A stretch of 8,415 nucleotides of DNA, from positions 1-8,415 of the forward strand of contig JAASTM010000070.1 of NCBI GenBank assembly GCA_021767325.1, written 5' to 3'. The stretch is from Spirochaetales bacterium. Its GTDB lineage: Bacteria > Spirochaetota > Spirochaetia > DSM-16054 > Sediminispirochaetaceae. The stretch's first letter is position 1. Each line of letters starts with the position of its first letter. Positions 1-5,775 of the stretch are shown here, in pieces. The position numbers and the translations under genes are program-made. The notes under the pieces are model-generated. The model was not told the DNA's origin and did not search any database. It saw only the letters and a list, made by a program, of their open reading frames with translations.

Positions 1-1401
1 CCCGAGGGATATCTGGAGGTGATTGACCGCAACCTGCGTCTGCTCAAAGCCGATAAGAGTTCATATTACTATACCAGTCGTCAGAAGTGGCTGAGTGAGT
101 CCGGCACCAGAGGAGTGCCGCTGTGGATCCGCTGGATTATGGGAATCGTGTCGGCGGCCGCCGTCCTGTTCATCCTGTGGTCTTTGTCGCTGCAGCGGCA
201 AGTGCGGGTACGCACATCTGAAATAGAAGATCTGCGGAACCTGCTTTCCAACATCATCAACTCGATGCCGTCGATTTTGATTACCGTCGACCAGAACGGC
301 TGTATTCTGCAGTGGAACCGCCAGGCGGAAAAGCTGACGAAACTCTCCGCTGCAGAGGCTGAAGGCAAAGAGCTGAGTGCGGTCCTGCCGGCTTTCCAGG
401 AGTATGGTCCCTGCTTGCAGGAGGCGATGCGCAGTCGTAAGCCAGTTTCTAGACTGCGGCAGCCCCATGTAGAAGGTGGAGTTACAAGGTATGAGGACCT
501 GGTAATCTTTCCTCTGGTAGACAACGGGATAAAGGGGGCTGTGATTCGGATTGACGATGTCAGTGAAAAGGTGCACCTGGAAGAGACCATGATTCAATCG
601 GAGAAGATGGTTTCGGTGGGTGGACTGGCGGCTGGAATGGCACATGAAATCAACAACCCCCTGGCCGGTATTATCCAGAACGCATCGGTGGTGCTGCAGC
701 GGCTCGACGGAAATCTGCCGGTGAACCACCGGGTTGCCCGCGAAGCGGGAATCGAATTCGAGGCGCTGCAGGAGTATCTCGAGAAGCGTGATGTGCTGGA
801 GATGCTGCACAATGTGATCGGGTCGGGGAAAAGGGCATCCAAAATCGTCAAAGACATGCTTTCGTTTGCGCGGAAGGGAAATCTACAGCCGTCTATCACC
901 TCCATTCCCGAGCTTTTGGACACGACTCTGGAGCTGGCCAAGAATGACTATCAGCTGAAAAAGGAGCACAACTTTAAGGATATCGAGATAAAGCGGGAGT
1001 ATGCCCCGGATATCCCCGAAGTTATGTGCGAGGCGCCGAAAATTCAGCAGGTCATTTTTAATGTGCTGCGTAACGGAGCCGAGGCAATGCGGGAGCAGCC
1101 GGCTCCCTGTTTTACCATCAGAGCACAGCACAGCGACGGTTTCGTTCGTATCGAGATAGAGGACAACGGGCACGGCATCTCCGCAGAAACGAAGAAGCAT
1201 CTGTTCGAACCCTTCTATACCACAAAAGAAATCGGAAAGGGGACGGGACTCGGCCTCTCGGTTTCCTATTTCATCATTGCCGAAGGCCATGGCGGTGAGA
1301 TGAAAGTGGAATCCGAGCCCGGCAGAGGCGCCTGTTTTATAATCCGGCTGCCGGTGGGTTCTTCGGGCAATCAGCCGACAAAAGGAGATACAGAGGTTTG
1401 A
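1..1401 (+). CDS. Sensor histidine kinase with periplasmic binding-domain remnant, TM, PAS, HisKA and HATPase (5' partial)
   Basis: The reading frame is open from base 1, so the gene begins upstream; the GTG at 19 is not its start. 466 residues are visible. Residues 1-35 (ending in a KWL-type motif) resemble the last helix of a family 3 solute-binding domain, suggesting a periplasmic small-molecule sensor. One transmembrane helix follows at about 42-64, then a PAS domain at about 79-190. The dimerisation domain carries the phospho-accepting His215 in MAHEINNPL. The ATP-binding domain has the N box around Asn358, a DNG box at 388-390, an FEPFYTTK box, and a GKGTGLGL lid at about 413-420, so the catalytic core is complete. 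The region between His215 and the SFAR end of the HisKA hairpin is about 77 residues, longer than the usual 55 or so. No receiver domain or response regulator is seen. The stop overlaps the next start. Kinase identity is near certain; the ligand is unknown. Confidence 0.93.
   Translation, partial: PEGYLEVIDRNLRLLKADKSSYYYTSRQKWLSESGTRGVPLWIRWIMGIVSAAAVLFILWSLSLQRQVRVRTSEIEDLRNLLSNIINSMPSILITVDQNGCILQWNRQAEKLTKLSAAEAEGKELSAVLPAFQEYGPCLQEAMRSRKPVSRLRQPHVEGGVTRYEDLVIFPLVDNGIKGAVIRIDDVSEKVHLEETMIQSEKMVSVGGLAAGMAHEINNPLAGIIQNASVVLQRLDGNLPVNHRVAREAGIEFEALQEYLEKRDVLEMLHNVIGSGKRASKIVKDMLSFARKGNLQPSITSIPELLDTTLELAKNDYQLKKEHNFKDIEIKREYAPDIPEVMCEAPKIQQVIFNVLRNGAEAMREQPAPCFTIRAQHSDGFVRIEIEDNGHGISAETKKHLFEPFYTTKEIGKGTGLGLSVSYFIIAEGHGGEMKVESEPGRGACFIIRLPVGSSGNQPTKGDTEV
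1382..1387 (+). promoter_or_regulatory. Ribosome binding site for the TTG-started DUF523 gene
   Basis: AAGGAG lies inside the kinase coding region, 10 bases before the TTG at 1398. It supports this unusual start codon; no in-frame ATG gives the full conserved N-terminus. A second GAGG at 1393-1396 is too close to the TTG to act alone. Confidence 0.7.
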
Positions 1402-1868
1402 TTCTGGTAAGCGCCTGCCTGGCGGGCATCAACTGCCGCTACGACGGCGGGAACAGTAAAAACGAATATGTGCGCAGCCTGGTAGCGGCGGGCCGGGCTC
1501 TTGCGGTCTGCCCGGAAGTACTCGGCGGCCTGCCCACGCCCCGGGTCTCCTGCGAAATCGTGGCGGGGGCCGACGGGGAAAAACGGGTTATGAGCCGAGA
1601 CGGTCGGGACTTCACCGGCGCGTTCGCCGCCGGGGCGGAAAAAACGCTGCAGATTGCCCGCGTAATCGGTGCGAAGCAGGCTATCCTGCAGTCACGCAGC
1701 CCCTCCTGCGGCTACGGGTATGTGTACGACGGGCAGTTCAACGGCACATTTCGGCCAGGCAACGGCCTGACCGCCGAGCTTTTGCTACGCAACGGAATAG
1801 AGGTTATATGTGCAGATGATCTGCCGCCGCACCGGCCCGGCACCCCGCCGCCGTCCGGCTCAGGGTAG
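1398..1868 (+). CDS. DUF523 family protein (YbbK/TudS-like, probable Fe-S thiouracil desulfidase relative)
   Basis: The 156-residue product carries the hallmarks of DUF523: CLAGxNCRYDGG near the N-terminus (Cys7, Cys13), CPEVLGGLPTPR at 38-49, and SPSCG at 101-105. Characterised members (TudS) hold a [4Fe-4S] cluster on three conserved cysteines and remove sulfur from 2-thiouracil. Cys7, Cys38 and Cys104 are the likely equivalents here, but activity on any substrate is inference. The protein is cytosolic, with no signal peptide. The TTG start is chosen because the conserved motif begins five residues later, because an AAGGAG sits 10 bases upstream, and because TTGA gives a 4-base overlap with the kinase stop, implying translational coupling. 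The last 14 or so residues form a Pro/Gly/Ser-rich tail beyond the conserved domain, encoded by one copy of a local direct repeat. Family assignment is secure; the physiological role next to a sensor kinase is unknown. Confidence 0.9.
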   Translation: MILVSACLAGINCRYDGGNSKNEYVRSLVAAGRALAVCPEVLGGLPTPRVSCEIVAGADGEKRVMSRDGRDFTGAFAAGAEKTLQIARVIGAKQAILQSRSPSCGYGYVYDGQFNGTFRPGNGLTAELLLRNGIEVICADDLPPHRPGTPPPSGSG

Positions 1869-1931
1869 CTCGGTTAACCCGGGACTGAGGCCCCGCCGTC
1901 GTCCGGCAGCTAGGGTGTCCTGCAGCTCGGG
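1843..1931 (+). repeat. Degenerate direct repeat, two copies about 48 bases apart
   Basis: The 17 bases at 1843-1859 recur at 1891-1907 with a single mismatch (CCCCGCCG, C or T, then CGTCCGGC). Each copy is followed by AGGGT and then AGCTCGG at slightly different spacing. The first copy encodes the proline-rich tail of the DUF523 protein and the second lies after its stop codon, so the gene end looks like a diverged tandem duplication. It could also be chance similarity in GC-rich sequence. Confidence 0.45.
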
Positions 1932-1951
1932 GGGGGATGGGGCCCGGGGGG
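1929..1951 (+). other. G-rich tract with G-quadruplex potential
   Basis: The plus strand has runs of 8, 4 and 6 guanines separated by AT and CCC. The 8-base run can supply two G3 tracts, which satisfies the four-tract quadruplex pattern. It lies about 60 bases after the DUF523 stop, on the sense strand of that transcript, where a stable structure could affect 3' end formation. The CCC inside could instead pair with the Gs as a hairpin. Function is inference. Confidence 0.4.
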
Positions 1952-1979
1952 ATGGATCCCGGCAGCCGCACCAAAGAGC

Positions 1980-2003
1980 AAAAAAAGCCCGCTCCGCCCG
2001 GGC
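1980..2003 (-). terminator. Rho-independent terminator for the marR-wrbA operon
   Basis: Read on the minus strand, GCCCG, a 7-base loop and CGGGC are followed directly by seven Ts. A longer alternative stem is centred on the perfect palindrome CCGCCCGGGCGG at 1994-2005 and ends at the same T run. It lies about 170 bases past the wrbA stop. On the plus strand the A run precedes the stem, so it would not work as a U-tract terminator for the DUF523 gene. Confidence 0.65.
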
Positions 2004-2107
2004 GGTGGCTACATACACAGGAGCACACACTCACAGGTCCGGGCATCACGGGCAGGGTACACGCGCTGAAAATAGAGTAAGGCACACAAGCGATGCACCT
2101 GCACCCT

Positions 2108-2147
2108 AAAGCGGGCAGCGGCTCTAAAACTGGCGGGGCCGCTGCCC
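2108..2147 (-). terminator. Possible first terminator hairpin after wrbA
   Basis: A perfect 10-base inverted repeat, GGGCAGCGGC at 2113-2122 and GCCGCTGCCC at 2138-2147, encloses a 15-base loop, 26 bases after the wrbA stop. On the minus strand the stem is followed by GC and only three Ts, so it may be a weak terminator or a 3' end stabiliser backed up by the poly-T terminator further on. Confidence 0.45.
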
Positions 2148-2173
2148 TTAAGGGAGAACACTGGGTTATAGGG

Positions 2174-2785
2174 TCAGCCGGCCAGCTTTCCGGCTATCTC
2201 GGCGACATGCCGGCCCTGGTAACGGGCCGCCTCCAGTTCGTTGTCACTCGGCAGACGGCTGCCGTCGCCGCCGGTAATCGTACTGGCTCCATAGGGGCTG
2301 CCGCCGCTTATCTCATCTATTGTGGTTTGCCCCTGAAATGCGTAGGGCAGTCCGACTACCACCATGCCGTGGTGCAGCAGGGTTACCTGACTGGTCAGGA
2401 TGGTCGACTCCTGGCCGCCGTGCTGGGTGGCGGTAGAGCTCATCACACTGCCGACCTTGCCGACCAGGGCCCCGCTGGCCCACTGCGGGCCGGTGGAATC
2501 TAAGAACATCCGCATCTGGCCGATCATATTGCCGAAGCGGGTAGGAATGCCGAAAATGATTGCGTCGGCCCATTCGAGGTCCTTCGCTGAGGCCACCGGC
2601 ACATCGGCAAACTGTTTCTGTGCCTCCAGGGCACCCATCTGCTCCAGAACCTCATCCGAGAGCAGTTCCGGAACCCGCATTATCTTTACTTCGCTGCCTT
2701 CCGCCTTTCCGGCGCCTTCGGCCGCCGCCTTGGCCATCTGAAACATGTGTCCGTATGTCGAATAAAACAGGACCAAAACCTTCAT
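2174..2785 (-). CDS. wrbA: NAD(P)H:quinone oxidoreductase, WrbA flavodoxin-like family
   Basis: The 203-residue product matches WrbA proteins (about 200 residues) along its whole length. It is a cytosolic FMN enzyme that reduces quinones by two electrons with NAD(P)H and so avoids semiquinone radicals. The FMN phosphate loop is YSTYGH at 8-13, followed by the family signature PTRFGNM at 81-87, [11 protein letters not shown] at 116-126, HHGM at 138-141, and the C-terminal GGDGSR-PS segment. The start is set by AGGAGG eight bases upstream, which overlaps the stop region of the preceding marR gene. With only 12 bases between the genes they almost certainly form one operon, so wrbA should be induced when MarR releases its operator. 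Nothing is missing or truncated. Family call is secure; the in vivo substrate is inferred. Confidence 0.95.
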   Translation of the reverse strand: MKVLVLFYSTYGHMFQMAKAAAEGAGKAEGSEVKIMRVPELLSDEVLEQMGALEAQKQFADVPVASAKDLEWADAIIFGIPTRFGNMIGQMRMFLDSTGPQWASGALVGKVGSVMSSTATQHGGQESTILTSQVTLLHHGMVVVGLPYAFQGQTTIDEISGGSPYGASTITGGDGSRLPSDNELEAARYQGRHVAEIAGKLAG

Positions 2786-2793
2786 AAAACAAA

Positions 2794-2799
2794 CCTCCT
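2794..2799 (-). promoter_or_regulatory. Ribosome binding site for wrbA
   Basis: A perfect AGGAGG lies 8 bases before the wrbA ATG and overlaps the last two bases of the upstream gene's stop codon, so ribosomes finishing marR would be placed at the wrbA start. Confidence 0.8.
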
Positions 2800-3313
2800 A
2801 TGAGTTATCTGAATGAACCGTGCCGTCGAAAACGGCCGGTTCCCGTGTGCCCTTCGCTTGAGCTGCCGCACCGCGGCCGAGCCGCTTGGCCAAACCGGCC
2901 AGCAGTTCCAGTTCGAACTCGCTCAAATCCAGGGACGCCAGCGCAAAACCGCGGGCCAAATGGGGAAAGTAATCGCCGATCAGTCGGCGCCCCTCCGGCG
3001 TCAGCTCAATGATCCGCTCGCGCCGGTCGCCGTCCCCCACTTTTCGAACCACCAGCCCCCGCTTTACCAGCCGGTCGATGGTATAGCTGATGTTCCCCTT
3101 CGTCTTCAGGATTTTCCGGCCGATCTCCGACTGGGTCAGGGGCTCCCGGTGCAGCAGCGCCTCCAGAACCTCGAACTGGGTCATACTGATCTCTTCCGGA
3201 ATCGGCGCCTTCTCAAAAGCGGCACTCTGTACCGAATCAGCCGCCCGGTTCAGAGCGATAAACGCATCCAGTGCCGCCACTTCCCGCCGGTTTCCCTCGT
3301 AATGACTGGCCAT
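2798..3313 (-). CDS. MarR-family winged-helix transcriptional regulator
   Basis: The 171-residue protein has the MarR fold: N-terminal dimer helix, a helix-turn-helix at about 59-87 (LTQSEIGRKI, then recognition helix TKGNISYTIDRLVKRGLV), and a wing with the family signature DGDRRERIIELTPEG at 94-108. MarR proteins bind palindromic operators as dimers and let go when a phenolic, quinone or similar ligand binds. There is no cysteine anywhere in the protein, which argues against OhrR- or YodB-style thiol sensing and for direct ligand binding. The frame extends upstream to 3400, but that part would translate the AT-rich promoter and operator. The ATG at 3313 has AAGGAG five bases upstream and is preferred. 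The last 25 or so residues are a polar tail of no known domain. It is first gene of an operon with wrbA and most likely autoregulated. Confidence 0.92.
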   Translation of the reverse strand: MASHYEGNRREVAALDAFIALNRAADSVQSAAFEKAPIPEEISMTQFEVLEALLHREPLTQSEIGRKILKTKGNISYTIDRLVKRGLVVRKVGDGDRRERIIELTPEGRRLIGDYFPHLARGFALASLDLSEFELELLAGLAKRLGRGAAAQAKGTREPAVFDGTVHSDNS

Positions 3314-3318
3314 GATAT

Positions 3319-3324
3319 CTCCTT
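3319..3324 (-). promoter_or_regulatory. Ribosome binding site that fixes the marR start
   Basis: AAGGAG on the minus strand lies 5 bases before the ATG at 3313. It favours this start over the longer open frame reaching 3400, which has no comparable site and would run through the promoter. Confidence 0.7.
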
Positions 3325-3327
3325 CAC

Positions 3328-3345
3328 TAGTTCTAATTTGAACTA
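3328..3345. promoter_or_regulatory. Palindromic MarR operator
   Basis: TAGTTC, TAATTT, GAACTA forms an 18-base inverted repeat with perfect 6-base arms; 16 of 18 positions are symmetric. Size and symmetry are typical of MarR-dimer operators. It sits just downstream of the predicted -10 box, over the expected transcription start and just before the marR ribosome binding site, so a bound dimer would block transcription. That this operator binds this regulator is inferred from position. Confidence 0.72.
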
Positions 3346-3350
3346 AATAC

Positions 3351-3379
3351 AAAATAATAAACATTACAAAATTAGTCAA
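3351..3379 (-). promoter_or_regulatory. Promoter of the marR-wrbA operon
   Basis: On the minus strand TTGACT (3379-3374) and TATTTT (3356-3351) are separated by 17 bases, matching a sigma70-type promoter at 5 and 4 of 6 positions. They lie in a markedly AT-rich island (about 3330-3405) within GC-rich surroundings. The predicted start near 3344 falls inside the operator palindrome. Confidence 0.6.
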
Positions 3380-3409
3380 AATAATATGGAAAAATTTCAA
3401 TCATTTCCG

Positions 3410-3444
3410 CCGATGGTCATGCCCTAAGCCGCAGTGGCCATCGG
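3410..3444. other. Hairpin-forming inverted repeat between marR and the patatin gene
   Basis: CCGATGGTCA at 3410-3419 pairs with TGGCCATCGG at 3435-3444 over 10 bases, with one G-T (G-U in RNA) pair and a 15-base loop. No T run follows on either strand, so it is not a standard terminator. TGCCC in the loop region (3420-3424) can also pair with GGGCA at 3443-3447, in competition with the end of the main stem. It may be a protein-binding site or a leader RNA structure of the patatin transcript; function unknown. Confidence 0.4.
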
Positions 3445-3481
3445 GCAAGACGGACGGGGCCGGCGGGCAGTGGGCTGCAGC

Positions 3482-3510
3482 TTGCGCTCTGGCCGGCTTT
3501 CTAATATACA
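3482..3510 (+). promoter_or_regulatory. Candidate promoter of the patatin gene
   Basis: TTGCGC and TATACA are spaced by 17 bases and end 18 bases before the ATG. The -35 box is a poor match (3 of 6) and the -10 moderate (4 of 6). No better plus-strand candidate was seen nearby, but the AT-rich island further upstream could also contribute. The gene has a GAGGGG ribosome binding site at 3518-3523. Confidence 0.35.
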
Positions 3511-3528
3511 TGTAGCAGAGGGGGCGCA

Positions 3529-5775
3529 ATGGATCTACGCCGGATTACAGCAGTACTGCTACTCGCAGGCCTATGCTCTGCCGCCGGTGCGCAGGACAAC
3601 GGGGGCGGCCGCAAGATCGGCCTGGCCCTGGCCGGCGGCGGCGCCCTGGGTTTCGCCCATCTGGGGGTCATCCTCGAGCTGGAAGCCGCCGGGGTGCCGG
3701 TGCATTATGTGTCGGGAACCAGTATGGGCAGTATAGTCGGGGCTCTGTATGCCACCGGCTACAGCGGGCCGGAGATGCTCGAGATAGCCAGAGAGACCGA
3801 CTGGAACCGCGTATTCATGGACCGCCGGCCCCGCCGGTTCATGAGCTACGAGCAGCGGCGCAGTGATAAAACCTATCTGATGGAACTGGGCCTGTACCAG
3901 GGCAATGATGTACTCGGGGCGGGGGTGTCGGCCGGGCAGAATGCCTTGGAGCTACTCGACCGGCTGCTGCGCCACCATGCAGTGTCGGGCTCCTTCGACC
4001 GCTTTATGCGGCCCCTGCGGATCGTGGCTACCGACCTGATGACCGGAGAAGAGGTGGTATTCGCCGATGGCGACCTGAAGAGCGCCATCCGGGCCAGTAT
4101 GGCGGTGCCGGGGGTGTTTACTCCGCTGGAGTACCGCGGCCGCCTGCTGATCGACGGGGGCTGGGTGAATGTGCTGCCGGTGAATGCGGTGCGTGAAATG
4201 GGGGCCGACTACGTTATTGCGGTCAACCTCAACATCCTCGCCGACGAAGAAGAGGAGCTCGATTCGGCCGCGGCGGTGCTGACCCAGTCCAGCCATATAC
4301 TGCGCCGGCCCCGGCTGGAGGAGAATCTGCAGCAGGCCGATCTGGTCATAAGCCCCGAAATTTCAGACTACAACAAGGCCAGCTTTGAACAGGCGCTGGA
4401 GCTGGTAGAGGCGGGGCGGCGGGCCGCCCGGGCGGTGCTGCCGCAGTTGGCGGCGGCGGCCGACCAGGCGGCCGAAGGGCCGCTCGAGGTGCTGGACGGC
4501 GCTTTGCCGGCCTCGCCGGGTGCCGACCGCAGGGTTCATATCCGCCGTATCTCCTACTCGGCTGCCGAACCGGCATCCCAGCAGCAGACCGAACTGCTCA
4601 AAGAGCTGCTCGGCCAAACATCGGTTTCGGCAATCCAGAGCCAGGTGGCTGGCTTGTACAATCGGGGCGGCTACGAGTATGTCAGTTATCACCTGCACGA
4701 ACGGCAGGGTGAGCATGAGCTGATCTTTCAGCTGGAACCCCGGGAAGAGACTACTGCGACGCTTCGGGCCGGCTATTCCTTCCGCGGGGAGCCCTTCAGC
4801 AGTGTGGGACCCAAATTCGTACTGCTTTCCAGCGTAACTCTCCGGGATCTCAGCGGCACAGGATCGCGGTGGAGCACCGACCTGTTCGTCTCGGATACCA
4901 CCAGCATCCGATCGGAATACCGCCAGCCCCTGGTACCCACACTCTCGGCAGTCGGCTCGCTCTATGTGTTTTCGGAGCCCATGCAGTACTACCGCGACCG
5001 TAAAATCGAGTCGTATTATCTGCGCCGCAGATACGGCGGTTCGCTGGGACTGCGGACCCAGCTCTTCGACTCGATGGAGTTCACCGCCGCCGGCACCGCC
5101 GAATGGATAGATGTGGAGCTGCGTGAAGGGCGGAATCTCGGACTGCAGGCCGAGTCTGCTGAGCTCGGTGTTTCATTGCGGGGAGTAGTTGACACCTTCG
5201 ACCGCTATCCCTTTCCGCGGCGCGGAGTGGAGAGCATTGCCGCGTATCAGTACCGCTATCAGCCGGCCAGCGGCCTTCGCTACAACACCGCCTCCTTCGG
5301 GCAGCAGTACTACCTCCCCCTGCCCGCCGGTCTGGCCCTGGGCTTGGGCTACCGGCTGACTTCCGATCTGGATTCCGGAGCCCCGGATTACAGGCGTTCG
5401 TTTCTGGGCGGCTTCGGCAGCTTTCCCGGCCTGCACGACCAGGAGCTGGCCGGCCGGCACAGTGCCGTCGCCGGAACCGATCTGCGGGTTCCCCTGTTTT
5501 CGCTGCCCATCGGCGTCGGGGACAAGGTGTATGCCTCCTTTCGCGGGAATATCGGCAATGTGTGGGACAAAAAAATAGCCGAACTGCTACGAGAGCAGCC
5601 CGACTTGATTGCCGGCGGGAGCATCGGCCTTTCGGCCGACACTCTATTCGGCGAAGTGCATGTGCATTTTGCGTTGGCTTCCGGGGACTCCTTTACCCAG
5701 GATCCCCTGCGCTATGCAGCCTACATCGTGCTCGGCAGCGGCAGCTTTAGCCCGTTTCAGCCGGCCTTTCAGTAG
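3529..5775 (+). CDS. Patatin-like phospholipase of the type Vd autotransporter family (PlpD-like)
   Basis: The 748-residue protein has the full type Vd layout. A signal peptide covers residues 1-21 (RR, hydrophobic LLLAGL core, AGA cleavage site). The patatin lipase domain covers about 29-310: oxyanion hole GGGALG at 36-41, nucleophile Ser65 in GTSMG, and catalytic Asp209 in DGG, so the Ser-Asp dyad is intact. A single POTRA-like domain at about 334-405 is followed by an Omp85-type barrel from about 408 to the end, long enough for 16 strands. Relatives such as PlpD of Pseudomonas and FplA of Fusobacterium are phospholipases displayed or released at the surface. The ATG has GAGGGG five bases upstream. 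The barrel's last strand should end at Phe740, but eight more residues (SPFQPAFQ) follow, all within the 29-base convergent overlap with feoB. The family is secure; lipid substrate and release from the cell are inferred. Confidence 0.93.
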   Translation: MDLRRITAVLLLAGLCSAAGAQDNGGGRKIGLALAGGGALGFAHLGVILELEAAGVPVHYVSGTSMGSIVGALYATGYSGPEMLEIARETDWNRVFMDRRPRRFMSYEQRRSDKTYLMELGLYQGNDVLGAGVSAGQNALELLDRLLRHHAVSGSFDRFMRPLRIVATDLMTGEEVVFADGDLKSAIRASMAVPGVFTPLEYRGRLLIDGGWVNVLPVNAVREMGADYVIAVNLNILADEEEELDSAAAVLTQSSHILRRPRLEENLQQADLVISPEISDYNKASFEQALELVEAGRRAARAVLPQLAAAADQAAEGPLEVLDGALPASPGADRRVHIRRISYSAAEPASQQQTELLKELLGQTSVSAIQSQVAGLYNRGGYEYVSYHLHERQGEHELIFQLEPREETTATLRAGYSFRGEPFSSVGPKFVLLSSVTLRDLSGTGSRWSTDLFVSDTTSIRSEYRQPLVPTLSAVGSLYVFSEPMQYYRDRKIESYYLRRRYGGSLGLRTQLFDSMEFTAAGTAEWIDVELREGRNLGLQAESAELGVSLRGVVDTFDRYPFPRRGVESIAAYQYRYQPASGLRYNTASFGQQYYLPLPAGLALGLGYRLTSDLDSGAPDYRRSFLGGFGSFPGLHDQELAGRHSAVAGTDLRVPLFSLPIGVGDKVYASFRGNIGNVWDKKIAELLREQPDLIAGGSIGLSADTLFGEVHVHFALASGDSFTQDPLRYAAYIVLGSGSFSPFQPAFQ

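Larger units (their letters stand above)
1869..2173. other. Intergenic region without a convincing gene
   Basis: These 305 bases separate the plus-strand DUF523 gene from the minus-strand wrbA gene, so the two units converge. Open frames exist on both strands, but their translations are Arg/Pro/Gly-rich low-complexity sequence with no recognisable domain, and none has a good ribosome binding site. The region holds the second copy of a direct repeat, a G-rich tract, and two hairpins oriented to end minus-strand transcription. No clear intrinsic terminator for the plus-strand unit was seen. Confidence 0.7.

Noticed and set aside
61..810. A 249-codon open frame on the minus strand within the kinase gene
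   Set aside because: It is antisense to conserved PAS and HisKA coding sequence, shows no recognisable domain and has no supporting start signals.
19..1401. GTG at 19 as the true start of the histidine kinase
   Set aside because: The frame is open to base 1, there is no ribosome binding site suited to it, and the residues around it belong to the end of a solute-binding-type domain. The gene is cut by the window edge.
1804..2109. Short open frames on both strands across the DUF523 to wrbA spacer
   Set aside because: The translations are Arg/Pro/Gly-rich and unlike any family, they overlap each other, and they lack good ribosome binding sites. They are better explained by base composition.
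3314..3400. Longer N-terminus for the MarR protein starting at 3400
   Set aside because: It would translate the promoter and operator and add a hydrophobic stretch foreign to MarR proteins. The ATG at 3313 has a proper ribosome binding site.
3529..3594. Lipoprotein signal (Cys16) in the patatin protein
   Set aside because: The residues before the cysteine are A-G-L, where the position just before it should be small (Gly, Ala or Ser). The AGA site a few residues on fits signal peptidase I better, and type Vd proteins are not normally lipoproteins.
5568..5575. Run of As in the patatin gene as a minus-strand terminator T tract for the feo operon
   Set aside because: The sequence that would precede the T run on the minus strand forms only a weak 4-base stem set apart from it, and the run simply encodes DKK in the barrel.
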